From NCBI RefSeq assembly GCF_001552615.1, contig NZ_BCRN01000007.1:124001-188000 (forward strand): a stretch of DNA of 64,000 nt. Reading direction: 5' to 3'. The DNA is from Millisia brevis NBRC 105863 (GTDB lineage Bacteria; Actinomycetota; Actinomycetes; Mycobacteriales; Mycobacteriaceae). The notes beneath the pieces are model-generated. The model saw only the letters and a list, made by a program, of their open reading frames with translations. It ran no database searches and was not told the origin of the DNA. The position numbers and the translations under genes were made by a program. Of this stretch, positions 9,300 to 20,400 are shown one piece after another. Positions within the stretch are counted from its first letter, which is position 1. Each line of letters opens with the position of its first letter.

Positions 9300-10063
9300 C
9301 GCCCCCTCCTGAGGGTCAGTCCGGATACCGCGAGAGCAACCACCGCGAGTCCGATCAGCCAGGCGAACGCCGTCGTTACCGACGACCCGGCTGTGCCGGC
9401 CGCCAGATCCCGGAGGGCGTCGATGATCCGGGACACCGGTTGATGTTCGACGAACCAGGAGACCGCCGAGGGAAACCTTTCGGCGGGAACGAGTCCGGTC
9501 GACATCAGCGAGAAGATGAGCATCGGCAGCGTCAGGACCGGGGACACCGCGTCCGGTGAGCCGAGCAGCAGCGCCACCGCGTCGAACAGGGTGTAGATCA
9601 CCGCCGCCGTGAACAGGGCGATGATCAGGAACAGCGCCGTGTCGATCGGGTCGCCGCGCAGTCGGAAGCCGAACGCGTAGGCCACGCCCAACAGCACCGC
9701 GATCGCGGGCACCGCGTGAGCCAGTTGGATGATCGTCCGGCCGAGCGCCGGAGCCAGCGCATATACCGGCAAGGACTCGATCCGGCGGAGCATTCCGCTC
9801 GAGGCGTCCTGGGCGACCCGGGTCGCGGCGTTGATGCCCAGGAACATCAGCACCTGGACCAGCACCCACACCGGCAGGAACTGCACATAATCGATGCCCT
9901 GGGCATCCATGATCTTGCGTTGTGTCACCAGGAAGCCGGCCAGAAAGACCGTCGGCGCGGCAACGGCGATGCCGATCGATTCCCCGATCATGGCGCGCGC
10001 CTTGATCGCCTCGCGCACGGTGAAGACCCCGGTCTGCCGCATCAGTTCGGCCGTGGCGCTCAT
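9296..10063 (-). CDS. ABC-2 type transporter permease (DrrB-like)
   Basis: 255 aa, six predicted membrane segments and the ABC-2 signature-like GMLRRIESLP after the second segment. The ATG overlaps the ATPase stop codon (ATGA) and its own stop overlaps the next permease start, so all three are translationally coupled. It is similar in layout to its downstream neighbour, as expected for a heterodimeric membrane part. By context it belongs to the siderophore-like biosynthetic operon. Export is the usual direction for this family, but the cargo is not shown by sequence. Confidence 0.88.
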   Translation of the reverse strand: MSATAELMRQTGVFTVREAIKARAMIGESIGIAVAAPTVFLAGFLVTQRKIMDAQGIDYVQFLPVWVLVQVLMFLGINAATRVAQDASSGMLRRIESLPVYALAPALGRTIIQLAHAVPAIAVLLGVAYAFGFRLRGDPIDTALFLIIALFTAAVIYTLFDAVALLLGSPDAVSPVLTLPMLIFSLMSTGLVPAERFPSAVSWFVEHQPVSRIIDALRDLAAGTAGSSVTTAFAWLIGLAVVALAVSGLTLRRGR

Positions 10064-11010
10064 GTGGTTGTCTCCGCGGGGTCTCCGGTCAGCTTCAGGA
10101 AGACCTCGTCGAGGGTCGGCCGGCGCAGTCCGATATCGGAGACCTCGATCGCCGCCTCCCGCAGACGCGCTCCGACCGCCGCGAGCGTGTCCAGTCCGTG
10201 CGGGGCGGGTATCCGAATCACACCGGTCTCGGAGACCGTGGCACCGAATTCCTCGAGCAACCGGCCCGCCTCGTCGACCGCCGCCGGATCGGCCACGGTG
10301 ACCACGCACAGGGGCTTGCCGACACGATCCTTGAGCTGATCGGCGGTGCCGTCCGCGATGACCCGTCCGCCGTCGATCAGCACGATGCGGTCGGTCAGCT
10401 GGTCGGCCTCCTCCAGATACTGCGTGGTCAGCAGCACGGTCACACCGCGATCCCGCAGGGCGCGTACCTGTTGCCACACCATATTTCGGCTCCCGGCATC
10501 CAGGCCGGTCGTCGGTTCGTCGAGGAAGATGACCTCCGGGTTGCCGATCAAGCCGACCGCCAGATCGAGCCGCCGACGCATGCCGCCGGAGTACTTCTTC
10601 ACCTGCCGGTCACCGGCTTCGGTCAGACCGAACTCGGCCAGCAGGTCGACCGCTCGCTGTTTGGCGGCGGATTTGGGTGCGCCCAGCATCCTGGCGATCA
10701 GCTCGATGTTCTGCCGTCCGGTCAACTCCTCGTCGAGGGACGCGTACTGTCCGGTCAACGCGATCACCGAACGCACCTTCGCCCCGTCGGTGACCACGTC
10801 GTGGCCGGCGACGGTCGCGGTCCCGGAGTCCGGGCGCAGCAGCGTCGACAGAATGTTGATCGTTGTGGTCTTGCCCGACCCGTTGCGGCCGAGCAATCCG
10901 AGCACCTCTCCTCGGCGGACCTCGAACTGCAGTCCGTCCAATGCCGCGACATCACCGAATCGCTTCACCAGTGCGCGCACTTCGATTACCGGATCTCGTG
11001 TGGTCGACAC
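10060..11010 (-). CDS. ABC transporter ATP-binding protein (DrrA-like)
   Basis: About 316 aa. Walker A GRNGSGKTTT, Q-loop in LTGQYASLDEELTG, signature YSGGMRRRL, Walker B VIFLDEPTTGLD and the switch His region (LLTTQYLEEADQL) are all present, followed by the extra C-terminal domain ending in RRPTLDEVFLKLTG that is typical of DrrA drug-resistance ATPases. Of two GTG codons, the one at 11010 has a GAGAGG ribosome site 6 nt upstream; the one at 11016 abuts it. It lies 43 nt after the C-A-KR NRPS gene and energizes the two permeases that follow. It probably exports the cluster product. Confidence 0.92.
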   Translation of the reverse strand: MSTTRDPVIEVRALVKRFGDVAALDGLQFEVRRGEVLGLLGRNGSGKTTTINILSTLLRPDSGTATVAGHDVVTDGAKVRSVIALTGQYASLDEELTGRQNIELIARMLGAPKSAAKQRAVDLLAEFGLTEAGDRQVKKYSGGMRRRLDLAVGLIGNPEVIFLDEPTTGLDAGSRNMVWQQVRALRDRGVTVLLTTQYLEEADQLTDRIVLIDGGRVIADGTADQLKDRVGKPLCVVTVADPAAVDEAGRLLEEFGATVSETGVIRIPAPHGLDTLAAVGARLREAAIEVSDIGLRRPTLDEVFLKLTGDPAETTT

Positions 11011-11053
11011 GTACACCCTCTCCCCTTCACGTTGGTCTCGTCATCACGATCGA

Positions 11054-14000
11054 TCAGCGCCCGGTCCGGGCTTTTTTCCGGGCTTCGGCCCGAGCGTGTC
11101 CCCGATGTCGACCGGTACCGGCGGCCGGTCCGGTGGGCGCGGCGGCGAGGTGCTCGGCCGGCGCCGATTCGGCTGCCCCCGACGCGGCTGCGGCGTGCAG
11201 CGCGCCCGCCAATCGCGCCACGGTCGGCCGGCGGAACAACTCGACCAGCGGCAGCTCGAACCCCTCTTCGCGCAGGGCATGTTGGACCGCAACCAAAGTC
11301 AGCGAGGTGCCACCGAGTTCGAAGAACGAACTCGTCGACGTCGGCACCTCGCAGCCGAGGACCTCCGACCACACCCGAGCGACGAGGCTCTCCCATTGCC
11401 CCACCGGGGCACCGCCCGCGCGAGGGGCTGCTCCGCTGCCGGCCAGCAGGTCCCGATCGATGGAACCGGCCGTCCCGGGCAATGATTCGTGCTCGACCAC
11501 GGCCTGCGGGCATTCGTGTCCATACCCGTCGACCGGCACCGGCGGTGTCGGCGAACCGGCGGTTCGCGCCGCACGGTGGGCGACGAGGCGATGGAAGGGC
11601 GCGGCGGGCGCATCGATATCGCCGGTGAACCGCGGGGCGCTCGGATCGATGGCGACCAGCTGTTGGGGCGCCGGATCGGCCAGCGCGGCACAGAGTGTCG
11701 CCCAGCATGTTTCGGCATCCATGAGGAGGTAGCCGTGCGAGGTCGTCGCCTCGGCGGTGATCGTCGTGCGGGAACTCATCCCGACGCCGTCGACCCGACT
11801 CAACGCCACGCTGACGCAGCGGTCGGCGCCGAGTTCCCGGTTGAGTCGCGCCGTCGCCCGATCCGCCCAGGCACACGCGGCGGCATAGCCGGCGGCCGGA
11901 GGTGAGCCGAAGTGGCCGCTCACCGAGGAGGCCACGGCCAACCAGGCATCCCGGTGGCGCACCATCAGCGCCCGGGCGACCGCCAGAGTCTGCATGCGCG
12001 TCTCGATCGGCTCGATCACGTCGGCATCCGCGAGCTCCGATACCGGACCTTCCCGATAGACGCCGGCCAGATCGAAAACCCCCACCAGCGTTCGTCCCAC
12101 TCGGCGGCCGAACGCGTCGATCCGATCCTGCAGATCCTCGATATCCGATGCGACGCTCCAGTAGCGCAACCGATCCGACGGGATCGCCCCATCGGCGTCG
12201 GGCTCCGGGCGGCGACCGATGACGACCACCGCCGCATCGTGATGATCGAGCAGTCGTCGGGTGATCAGCGATCCGATCCCGCCGGCGCCACCGATCAGTA
12301 CGTACATGCCCCCAGTGATCAGCGACCGGGCCACACCGTCCGGCTCCGCGCGGTGGCCGAGGCGGGGCAGATAACGCCGCCCGCCGCGGTAGGCCACCCG
12401 CCGCTCGCCGTCGGCGCGATCGAGTTCGCCGAGCACCGCGACCGTATCGGCCGGGTCGAGATCGACACTGCGGGCCGACAGACCACGCACCGCCCGGTGC
12501 ACCGAGGCAACGTATCCGGGAACCGCCCATCCGCCGGGCTCGATCGAGTCCTCCGGGCGGACCTCCTCGGCCCCGAAAGTCAGCACCACGAGCCGGATAT
12601 CGACGTCGACCTCCGCTCGATCGACGGCGGCGGCGATGGCCCGGACCAGGGTGTGCACCTCGAGCACGGCGGACCGGTCGTCGTCGACACCGGGCCTCAG
12701 ACAGATGATCAGGCGTCGATCGGCGCCGGCGGTGATCGCATCCGAGATGATCGCCGGGTCCGGATCGACCTCGGCGGCCGGGATATACGGAACGGCGCGA
12801 TCGCCGAGTGCCGAAGCGACCCGATCGAGGCCCCCGCCGATCAGCAGCACCGGCGTCCGAGGATCGACCGAGTCGCCGGCGGACCGACCGCGCACCCAGG
12901 TGACACCGTAGAACCATCCGGGTAGGCGGTCCGCACCGCTGCCGGTCAACCGGTCCATTCGGGCGATCGTCGCGTCGAACTCCCCGGCCGCGAGCCGATC
13001 CCGGAGGTGGGCGCGTTGGACCTTGTGCAGAATGCTCTTGGGAATCTCGCCGAATGCCAGCGGAATGACGAACCTCGGCTGCAGCCCGCACTGGATCGAC
13101 AGGGTCGACCGGATACCCGCGGCCAGCGCGATCGACTGCTCGTCGTCCGCAGCCACCGAGTCGGGCACCGACACGAAGACCGCCACAACCTCGGCCGCCG
13201 TCGATCCGGGACGGACGGCGGTCACCGCGACCTCACCGCGGGTGACCCCGGGGACGCCGGCGACCACCGACTCCATCTCACTGCAATGGAAGTTGGCGCC
13301 GTTGACGACGATCTCGTCCTTCAACCGCCCGATGACGACCAGCTCGCCGTCGAGGACCATCGCCGAATCACCGGTATCGAGCCACCCGTCGGCATCGAAG
13401 GCCTCGGCATTGCGCTCCGGATCGGCATGGTAGCCGGCCGTCACATTGGTCCCACGCACCTCCAGGCGGCCGACCTCGCCCTCGGTGAGGACCGCGTTGT
13501 CCGCCCCCGTCACGCGAACGGCGGCGCCGGGGATGGGCCGCCCCACCCGAGCGAAGACACCCGACTCCGGGTGGGCGTGGGTCGCATACGTCATCCCCGT
13601 GGATGTTTCGGCCATTCCCCAGGCGGGGGTCACGGCGGCCGCCGCCAACCCGTACGGCGCGACGGCTCGGACGAAGTCCGCCATCGTCGAGGTCAGGACC
13701 TCCTCCCCGCCGCACAACAGCGACCGCACACATCCCAGGTCCCACTCCGGTTGGCGGCCGCCCTCCCGCAACGCTCCGGCGACGAGGCCGAACATGAAGT
13801 TGGGCGCCCAGGACGACGCGACGCGATAGGTGTCGATCGCATCGAGCCACCGCAACGGATCGGCGAGGATCACATCGGTCTCGATCAGGGTCTGCTCGAC
13901 GCCGCGATAGACATCCGCCATATGGAAGAAGCCCAGCCCGGCCAGGTGATCCATGGGCATCCAACACAATCCCGGCGCCTCGGCACCGAGACCGGTGCGG

Positions 14001-17000
14001 GCCATCGCTCCGACGATCTGGGAGAGCATATTGCGGTGCGAGATGGTGACCGCTTTCGGCGTGCCGGTGCTTCCCGAGGTGAACATGTACAGCGCGATGT
14101 CGTCGGGGTTGCGTTGTACGGGGGCCTCGCCCGGCAGCGGGTCGCCGGTCGCCAATGCGGAAGCACCGAGCACATGGGCCGGGGTCTGCCCGAATAGCTG
14201 TCGGACCGCGGGTGCGATCGCGTCCGCGACCACGATGCTCGGCCGTCCGAGCAGCTCCCACGCGGAGAGCAATCGGCGGACCGCGACGTGGTCGGGATCG
14301 AGTTCGCCCCGAACGGGACCCGCGAAGGCCGCGGGTGGAAAACTCAGTGGGGCCATTGCGGCACCCGCCAAGACGCAGCTCCAGAAGGCCTGCACGAATT
14401 GCGGATTCGAGTCCCGCACGACGATCACCGGATCGTCCCGCCGGACCCCGGCCCGTATCAGACCCGCCGCGCCGATGCGCGCCTGCGCCAGCAGCTCCGC
14501 GTAGCTGTGCGTGGTCTGCTCACCCCACCGTTCGATATAGCGAATCCCCCCGCGTCCGCGCGCCGCCTTCTCCAGGACCTCCGAGAAAACCGTGGAATCC
14601 GGTGTGACGGCGGGGCCACCGTCGATGAAGGCCGGTGCGGTCCGCGCGGAGATCGGCTCCTGCTCGTCCCGGTCGGCCACGGCCGGAATACGTCGATATC
14701 CGAGGTCGGGCGACCGAGGCTCGAGCAGTACGGCGACGTCGGCCGTTTGCCGACCGGCGTTCCACGCCTGCTCCCAGGCCTCGGCGGCGCGGCGACCCAC
14801 CACCGGCAGCGCGGCGAGCGCCCGAAGGTCCGGCGTTCCCTCGCCGGTCAGCGGGATCCGGTTGACCGGGACGATGTCGTCGGGCACCAGGGGGCCGGGC
14901 AGCTCGGCGGCAAGCTTCCGTCGCAGGACGTCGGCGTGCACCGGACCGTCGGGGACGACGTACGCCACGATCCGGCGAGCGCCGGCGGTGTCCGTGCGGG
15001 CGACCGCGATGCTGTCGCGCACACCGGGCGCGGTCGCGAGAATCCCCTCGACGGCGGACCCGGGAGCCCACCAACCGCCCCTCTCCAGGTGGGTATCCGG
15101 GTCCGGTCGCACGATCGCGAGGCGCCCGTCGGGCAGGAGCCATCCCGAGCGGCCCGCGTCGGTCGTGCCCCCGTCCGCACGCACCCGCACCACTCGTCCG
15201 AGGATCTCGGCCGGTACCGGCCGGCCGCGCTCGTCCCGGATGTCGATTCCGGGCGCACCGATCCCCACCAGTACATCCGCGCGGTCGCGGTCGATGTCGC
15301 CGGCCAGGAGGTATGCCCCGGTGGACGGATCGCCGATCAGCCGATCGGTGGGCTCGCCGCCGACCTGCCACTCGCCGTCGCCCACGAGCACGCGCAGAAT
15401 CTCCCACATCGCGTTCGGTATCGATCCCCCGGTTCCCACGGGACCGACCGCCTCGGCAGCCGGCCCGGCCAACCAGCCGACCGTGGCGACGATCGTCGCG
15501 GAGTCCACCAGGATCGGGCTACCGACACCTGCGATGAGGAACGTCGAGGCCGGACGCGCCCGGTCCGGCTCCCGATCGGCGGGAGTGAGATCGCCGCCGG
15601 CGAGATCCGCAGGGGGCATCGTGATCCGGCGGCACGGCAGTTCGGACGACCACCGATCGTCGCCGAGCACCAGGTCCGGACCGACGCGCCGGAGCTGTTC
15701 GTCGAGCCCGGGCGATTCCGGATCGAACAGCACCGGAACTCCGCCGGCGGCATAGGCCGCGAGGACCGCGGCCATCCGGGCCGCGGCCGAACCGGCGACG
15801 ATCGCGATCCGAGCGGCGGGAAGCGCGACTTCGGCCGTGCGTGCCGCGCACGCCAGGGCATTGCGGTGCAGTTGCGCGCGCGTCACCCGCGTGCCGTCGA
15901 CATCGCGCAGAACCGTCCGATCGGGGTCGGCCGCGTACTGCTTGCGCCAGCATGTCCAGACATCGATGCCCTCGTCGGCGGCGGGCACCGGCGGAGGGGC
16001 CTCGTGCGGCCGCCGATCGGTCGAGACGAAGAGGTCGATGTCGGCGATCGGTCGATCCGGCTCGGCGCACGCCCGCCGCAGCAGCACCACCAGCCGTTCG
16101 GCCAGCCGCTCGATCGCGTCCGACCGGTACCGGTCGACATCGTGCACCAACGCCAGGGCGATGCCGTCCCGGGCGTTGTGCCAATGGAATTCGAGATCGA
16201 AACGCGTTCGGGTGGCCTCGGTCACCAGCGCTTCGGCGACCAGTCCCGCGGTCACCGGGGTGGGATCGAACGATGTGCCCTGTAGTCCGCAGACGATGTC
16301 GGTGAATTCGCCGCCACCGGAGGCGCCGGCCGCCGCCACGATCCGGTCGTAGGGGGTGTCACTGTGCTCCCAGCACCGGTTGCACTCCTCCGCCACCCGC
16401 ATGCTGAGCTCGGTGAAGCTCTCCGATCCGGTCAGCCGCACCCGGATCGGCAGGGTGTTGACGAACAGCCCGATCAGCGGTTCGATTTCCGGCCGATCCC
16501 GCCCGGCGTACAACGTCCCGAAGACCTGATCGGCCGGCCCCGCGGTGCGGAACAACGTGGCCGCGACCGCCGCCATCAGGACCGGCTGCAGGGTCAGCCC
16601 CAGCGATCGCCCGAACGCGATGACCCGGTCACTGCTTCGCCGGTCCACCTCGGCGATGTGGCGTGTCCCACGGTCGACGCGACCGATCGCCGCCGTGCGC
16701 GCCGGTGCGATCTCCAATGCGCGAGGAGCATCCCGCAGGTAGTCCCGCCAGAAGTCCAGCGATCGCTGCCGTCGCGCCGCGTCGTTCCGGCCGATCAGCC
16801 ATTCGGCGTAGTCGCCGTACTGGATATCGATCTCCGGCAGGTCGGGAGCTCGGTGGTCGATCCGGGCCCGATAGGACTCGAACAGGTCCCGAGCCAGGAC
16901 CGGAAGCGACCAGCCGTCCGCGATGATGTGGTGCATCGCGATCGTCAATACCGCTGTTGTGGAGATCTTTTCGAGGGAACCCGCGGGACCGACCGGCGCA

Positions 17001-17419
17001 TCCGGGTCGGGCAGCCGGAACAGCCGAGCCCGGATCAACGGTCCGACGGCGAGATCGTAGGGTGCGGCGCGCAATCGCTCGACGGCACCGTGCAGAGCCT
17101 CCGCCGGGATGTCCCGCGGATCGAGGTCCACCGAGACCCGGGTGCCGACCACCTGCAGCAGCTCGCCATCGACCTCGACGAACGTCGTGCGCAAGATCTC
17201 GTGTCGGGCAACGACGTCCGCCAGGGCGCCCTGCAATGCCTCCGGAGACAGCGAGCCGATCAGCCGCAGCGACACCACGACGTTGTAGGCCGTGGCGGCC
17301 GGATCGAGTTGCGACAGGTACCACATGCGCTGTTGCGCGGGCGTGCAACGGAAGGTCAGCACCTCGTGCGGAGCGGAGTCCGACGAGATCGCGGCGGCGG
17401 GCAGCACCTGGTCAGTCAC
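11054..17419 (-). CDS. NRPS: C - degenerate A - acyl/AMP ligase - KR - PCP
   Basis: 2121 aa. Domains in order: a condensation domain with MHHIIADG (about residue 160); a region of about 450 residues that reads as an adenylation domain but has lost the P-loop (an STFLIAGVGSP stretch replaces TSGSTG); a second, intact AMP-forming domain with FTSGSTGTPKA (about 1113), WMPMDHLAGLGFFHM and GRLKDEIVVNG, closer to PKS-loading acyl ligases than to amino-acid A domains; a ketoreductase with IGGAGGIGS (about 1711) and a SxxS/Y region (about 1845); and a carrier with LGGTSL (about 2037). The tail is strongly basic. A ligase-KR-carrier order recalls A-KR-T modules that activate a 2-keto acid and reduce it to a hydroxy acid (cereulide, valinomycin). 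The GTG start lies inside the end of the upstream PKS gene with an AAGGAGC ribosome site. Substrate unknown. Confidence 0.85.
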   Translation of the reverse strand: MTDQVLPAAAISSDSAPHEVLTFRCTPAQQRMWYLSQLDPAATAYNVVVSLRLIGSLSPEALQGALADVVARHEILRTTFVEVDGELLQVVGTRVSVDLDPRDIPAEALHGAVERLRAAPYDLAVGPLIRARLFRLPDPDAPVGPAGSLEKISTTAVLTIAMHHIIADGWSLPVLARDLFESYRARIDHRAPDLPEIDIQYGDYAEWLIGRNDAARRQRSLDFWRDYLRDAPRALEIAPARTAAIGRVDRGTRHIAEVDRRSSDRVIAFGRSLGLTLQPVLMAAVAATLFRTAGPADQVFGTLYAGRDRPEIEPLIGLFVNTLPIRVRLTGSESFTELSMRVAEECNRCWEHSDTPYDRIVAAAGASGGGEFTDIVCGLQGTSFDPTPVTAGLVAEALVTEATRTRFDLEFHWHNARDGIALALVHDVDRYRSDAIERLAERLVVLLRRACAEPDRPIADIDLFVSTDRRPHEAPPPVPAADEGIDVWTCWRKQYAADPDRTVLRDVDGTRVTRAQLHRNALACAARTAEVALPAARIAIVAGSAAARMAAVLAAYAAGGVPVLFDPESPGLDEQLRRVGPDLVLGDDRWSSELPCRRITMPPADLAGGDLTPADREPDRARPASTFLIAGVGSPILVDSATIVATVGWLAGPAAEAVGPVGTGGSIPNAMWEILRVLVGDGEWQVGGEPTDRLIGDPSTGAYLLAGDIDRDRADVLVGIGAPGIDIRDERGRPVPAEILGRVVRVRADGGTTDAGRSGWLLPDGRLAIVRPDPDTHLERGGWWAPGSAVEGILATAPGVRDSIAVARTDTAGARRIVAYVVPDGPVHADVLRRKLAAELPGPLVPDDIVPVNRIPLTGEGTPDLRALAALPVVGRRAAEAWEQAWNAGRQTADVAVLLEPRSPDLGYRRIPAVADRDEQEPISARTAPAFIDGGPAVTPDSTVFSEVLEKAARGRGGIRYIERWGEQTTHSYAELLAQARIGAAGLIRAGVRRDDPVIVVRDSNPQFVQAFWSCVLAGAAMAPLSFPPAAFAGPVRGELDPDHVAVRRLLSAWELLGRPSIVVADAIAPAVRQLFGQTPAHVLGASALATGDPLPGEAPVQRNPDDIALYMFTSGSTGTPKAVTISHRNMLSQIVGAMARTGLGAEAPGLCWMPMDHLAGLGFFHMADVYRGVEQTLIETDVILADPLRWLDAIDTYRVASSWAPNFMFGLVAGALREGGRQPEWDLGCVRSLLCGGEEVLTSTMADFVRAVAPYGLAAAAVTPAWGMAETSTGMTYATHAHPESGVFARVGRPIPGAAVRVTGADNAVLTEGEVGRLEVRGTNVTAGYHADPERNAEAFDADGWLDTGDSAMVLDGELVVIGRLKDEIVVNGANFHCSEMESVVAGVPGVTRGEVAVTAVRPGSTAAEVVAVFVSVPDSVAADDEQSIALAAGIRSTLSIQCGLQPRFVIPLAFGEIPKSILHKVQRAHLRDRLAAGEFDATIARMDRLTGSGADRLPGWFYGVTWVRGRSAGDSVDPRTPVLLIGGGLDRVASALGDRAVPYIPAAEVDPDPAIISDAITAGADRRLIICLRPGVDDDRSAVLEVHTLVRAIAAAVDRAEVDVDIRLVVLTFGAEEVRPEDSIEPGGWAVPGYVASVHRAVRGLSARSVDLDPADTVAVLGELDRADGERRVAYRGGRRYLPRLGHRAEPDGVARSLITGGMYVLIGGAGGIGSLITRRLLDHHDAAVVVIGRRPEPDADGAIPSDRLRYWSVASDIEDLQDRIDAFGRRVGRTLVGVFDLAGVYREGPVSELADADVIEPIETRMQTLAVARALMVRHRDAWLAVASSVSGHFGSPPAAGYAAACAWADRATARLNRELGADRCVSVALSRVDGVGMSSRTTITAEATTSHGYLLMDAETCWATLCAALADPAPQQLVAIDPSAPRFTGDIDAPAAPFHRLVAHRAARTAGSPTPPVPVDGYGHECPQAVVEHESLPGTAGSIDRDLLAGSGAAPRAGGAPVGQWESLVARVWSEVLGCEVPTSTSSFFELGGTSLTLVAVQHALREEGFELPLVELFRRPTVARLAGALHAAAASGAAESAPAEHLAAAPTGPAAGTGRHRGHARAEARKKARTGR

Positions 17420-20400
17420 GAGCGGCTCCTTCGGTCGGCGCGGCCTGTTCCCCGGCAGCGGAGCGTCCCGCCGGGACCGCGGCGAGCAGTCGACCGTCCG
17501 CGGCGCGCCATACGCGGCGCCCGCGCCGCGGTGACGGTGTGATCGTCTCGGCCGTCTCGGCCGTCAGGGCGGCTGTCGGCGATGTTCGGCGACCGTCGAT
17601 CAGGGTCGAGAGCTCGCCGACAGTCTTGGCGGCGAATACATCCCGCATGGCCATCGGCACGCCGTATCGCCGGCGAACCCGCGATGCAATCTGCATCACC
17701 ATCAGTGATTCACCACCGAGGTCGACCAGATCGTCGTGGACGCCGACGCGGTCCAGGCCCAGGACCTCGCGCCAGATCCCCGCGACGACCTCCTCGATCC
17801 CACCCCGCGGTGCGACAAATGCGGTGGCCAGGTTCGGTCGGCGGTTGAACAGTTCCGGATGGCCGGCCGTGGCGGTGTTGCCCTGCGACGCTGGGGAATC
17901 GGCGTCGTCGGGGGGAGGAACGTAGAGCGTCTCGACGTGCTCGTCGGGCAACCGTCCACGTCCGTCCCCGCCGATCACATGCGTCCAGAGGCTGTGGCCG
18001 GCCCGGTTGCCGGCGGCGCAGCCGCGCGAGATCGTCGCGGCTCGACGGGCGAACCGGGGCACCGCCGTCCCGTCCGCGTCGTCATCCGGAGCCGCGCTGG
18101 TGATCACCACTCGTTCGGCCCGCGGGTACCGGCGAGCGATCTGCAGCCACCACTCCTCCCCCAACGGGTCGGGCAGTGCATCGGCGGCGATCCGGACCTC
18201 CCCCGACTCGGCGCCGTCGCTACCGCGTTCGCGCCGGGCCAGCACCAGGGTGGTGTCCGCTCGCGCGACGTCGTCGGGCAGATCCGGCAGGGTGGTCACG
18301 GTGACCCCGTCGAACTCGGCAAGCAGTCGGCCCCAGCTCTCGGGATCGATCAGCGGCGAGTCGGCGCGAATATCGTCGTCGAAGTACCACCAGCCCTCGT
18401 AGAGGCCGGCCACCAGCACGGCGGGACGCGGCATCCGGTAGCCCTCGAGGAGCGCGAAGACGCCGCCCGGGGCCGTCAGCGAGATCGCATTGTCCACCGC
18501 GGCACGCAGATTCGGTACGGCGTGGATGACGTTCAACGCCAGTACCAGATCGAAGGAACCGACCGCGTAACCCTGCCGAGCCGGGTCCTCGGCGATGTCG
18601 AGAACACCGAATCGCACATCGCCGAAGTCGCCCGCTGCCCGCACTCGGGCCTGCGACTCGACGACGAACGACCGGCCGATATCGGTCACGTGATACTCGA
18701 CCGGCCCGGCGTTCCGCAGCGCGGCCAGCAGCGGCCAGGTGAGGTGACCGCGGCCGGAACCTATCTCGAGCACCCGCAGCGGCCGATGCGCGGCCGCGGC
18801 CAGCGCGCCGACCATGTCGATCAGGATCGGCTGGTAGACGGGCAGGAAGGTGGACGCGAGCTTCCGCTCGACCAACTCGCGCATCCCCGAGACGTGGCCG
18901 TCCGGGAACAGCACCTCCTTCTGGTCGACCTGCTCGGCGAAGACGGCCGGGTACCCGGCCGCGATCCGCACCAACAGCTCCACCTCGGCTGCCGCGGCCG
19001 GGTCGGCCCGGATGATCCGCGCGGCCGCGTCGCCCGCCGTACCGGCCGGCGACAGATCCCGCAGGAAGCGAATCCGGTCGGCGTCGATCACCAGGTCGCC
19101 GTCGGCGGCGAGCAGCCCGAGCAGCGCACCGATGAAGCGATGCCACCGCGGCGCCGCCCCGAGTGCCGCATGGACGTCGTCGAGGCTCAGCACTGTTCCG
19201 GTGGCGATGTCGATGCCCGTGGAGCGCAGAAACTCGTGCAGCAGAAGTCGACACAACTCGTCGATCTCCCGCTCGGTCGAACCGGGCCGCTGCGCCGGCA
19301 GCGCGGCGATCGCGTCGTTCTCGGCGCTGCGTGCGCGGCCGATCTCCGCGATCAGCCGGTCGTCCGAGAAGGCGGCACCGCGCCCCTCGGGGCGACGTTG
19401 CGAGGATGGCCGAATCCGGCACCGCACCCACCGCTGCGAGGGGGTGCGCACGACCGTTGTCTCGGCGGTCGCGATCTCGGCGGCGATGATGTCGGTGATG
19501 GTTGCGGCATCGTCGATGCCGTGCAGATCCAGCAGCAGGCATCGGCCGCAGCCCGGCAGGGCGCTCACCGCCGCGACCATCGCCTCGACCGGGTAGGCGT
19601 CGTCGGTCGCGAACTCCGCCGCCGTCGGATCGAACAGGCCGGTGCCGGTCACCACGATCGTCGCCGGCTGATCGGGTGTCCCGAGCTGCGCGTGGAGCCG
19701 CCCGGCCGCCTCGTCGACGTCGATCGGCCCGGCACCGAGATCGACAACCCGCACGTCATCACCCGGAATGCCGACCGCGCGCGGTACCGCCGCCAGCCGC
19801 CAACCACCGCGATAGTCGGTACCGGATTCGGCGGACGTACCCCGGTGCGCGACCCCGGGCTCCACCTCGTCGAGCCAGTACTCGCTGCTCGCAAAGGGGT
19901 ATCCGGGGACGGACACCCGGTTGCGGACACCGATCGCGTGGGGCAGGTCCCGAACGGACACCCCGAGTTCCCAGCAGGTCGCCAGGGCGCCGAGGATTCC
20001 GGGATATCCGGGTGCGGCGGCGGGCTGGGTGGCCACCACGGCGACGGTCTCGGATACGACGGGGTGCTTCGCGATCACCGACGACATCCAGGCGCCCGGA
20101 CCGACCTCGAGGACCAGGCTCGGCCCGGCGGAGAGCGCGGTCCGCAGGGCGCTATCGAAACGGACCGGTTCGCGAAGATGACGGGACCAGTAGGTGCCGT
20201 CGGCGAGGTCCTCGTGCGCGATCCATCGTCCCGTCGAGCAGGAGACGTACGGCAGGGCGGGCGGCTGCGCGGTGATCGTCCCGGTCACCTCGGCCAGACG
20301 GCCCAGCTCGGCGTCCAGTAGCCACGAGTGTCCGGCGGCGCGGACCGGAAGGCGGTGGTACTCGATACCGTCCGCATCGAGCGCCGCCTCGAGGGATCTG

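Noticed and set aside
14288-16285. Long plus-strand open frames antisense to the NRPS and PKS genes (also near 17736-20321, 20328-22967 and 23294-25432)
   Set aside because: High-GC codon bias makes antisense frames open; none shows a domain or a ribosome site, and the opposite strand encodes clear PKS/NRPS domains.
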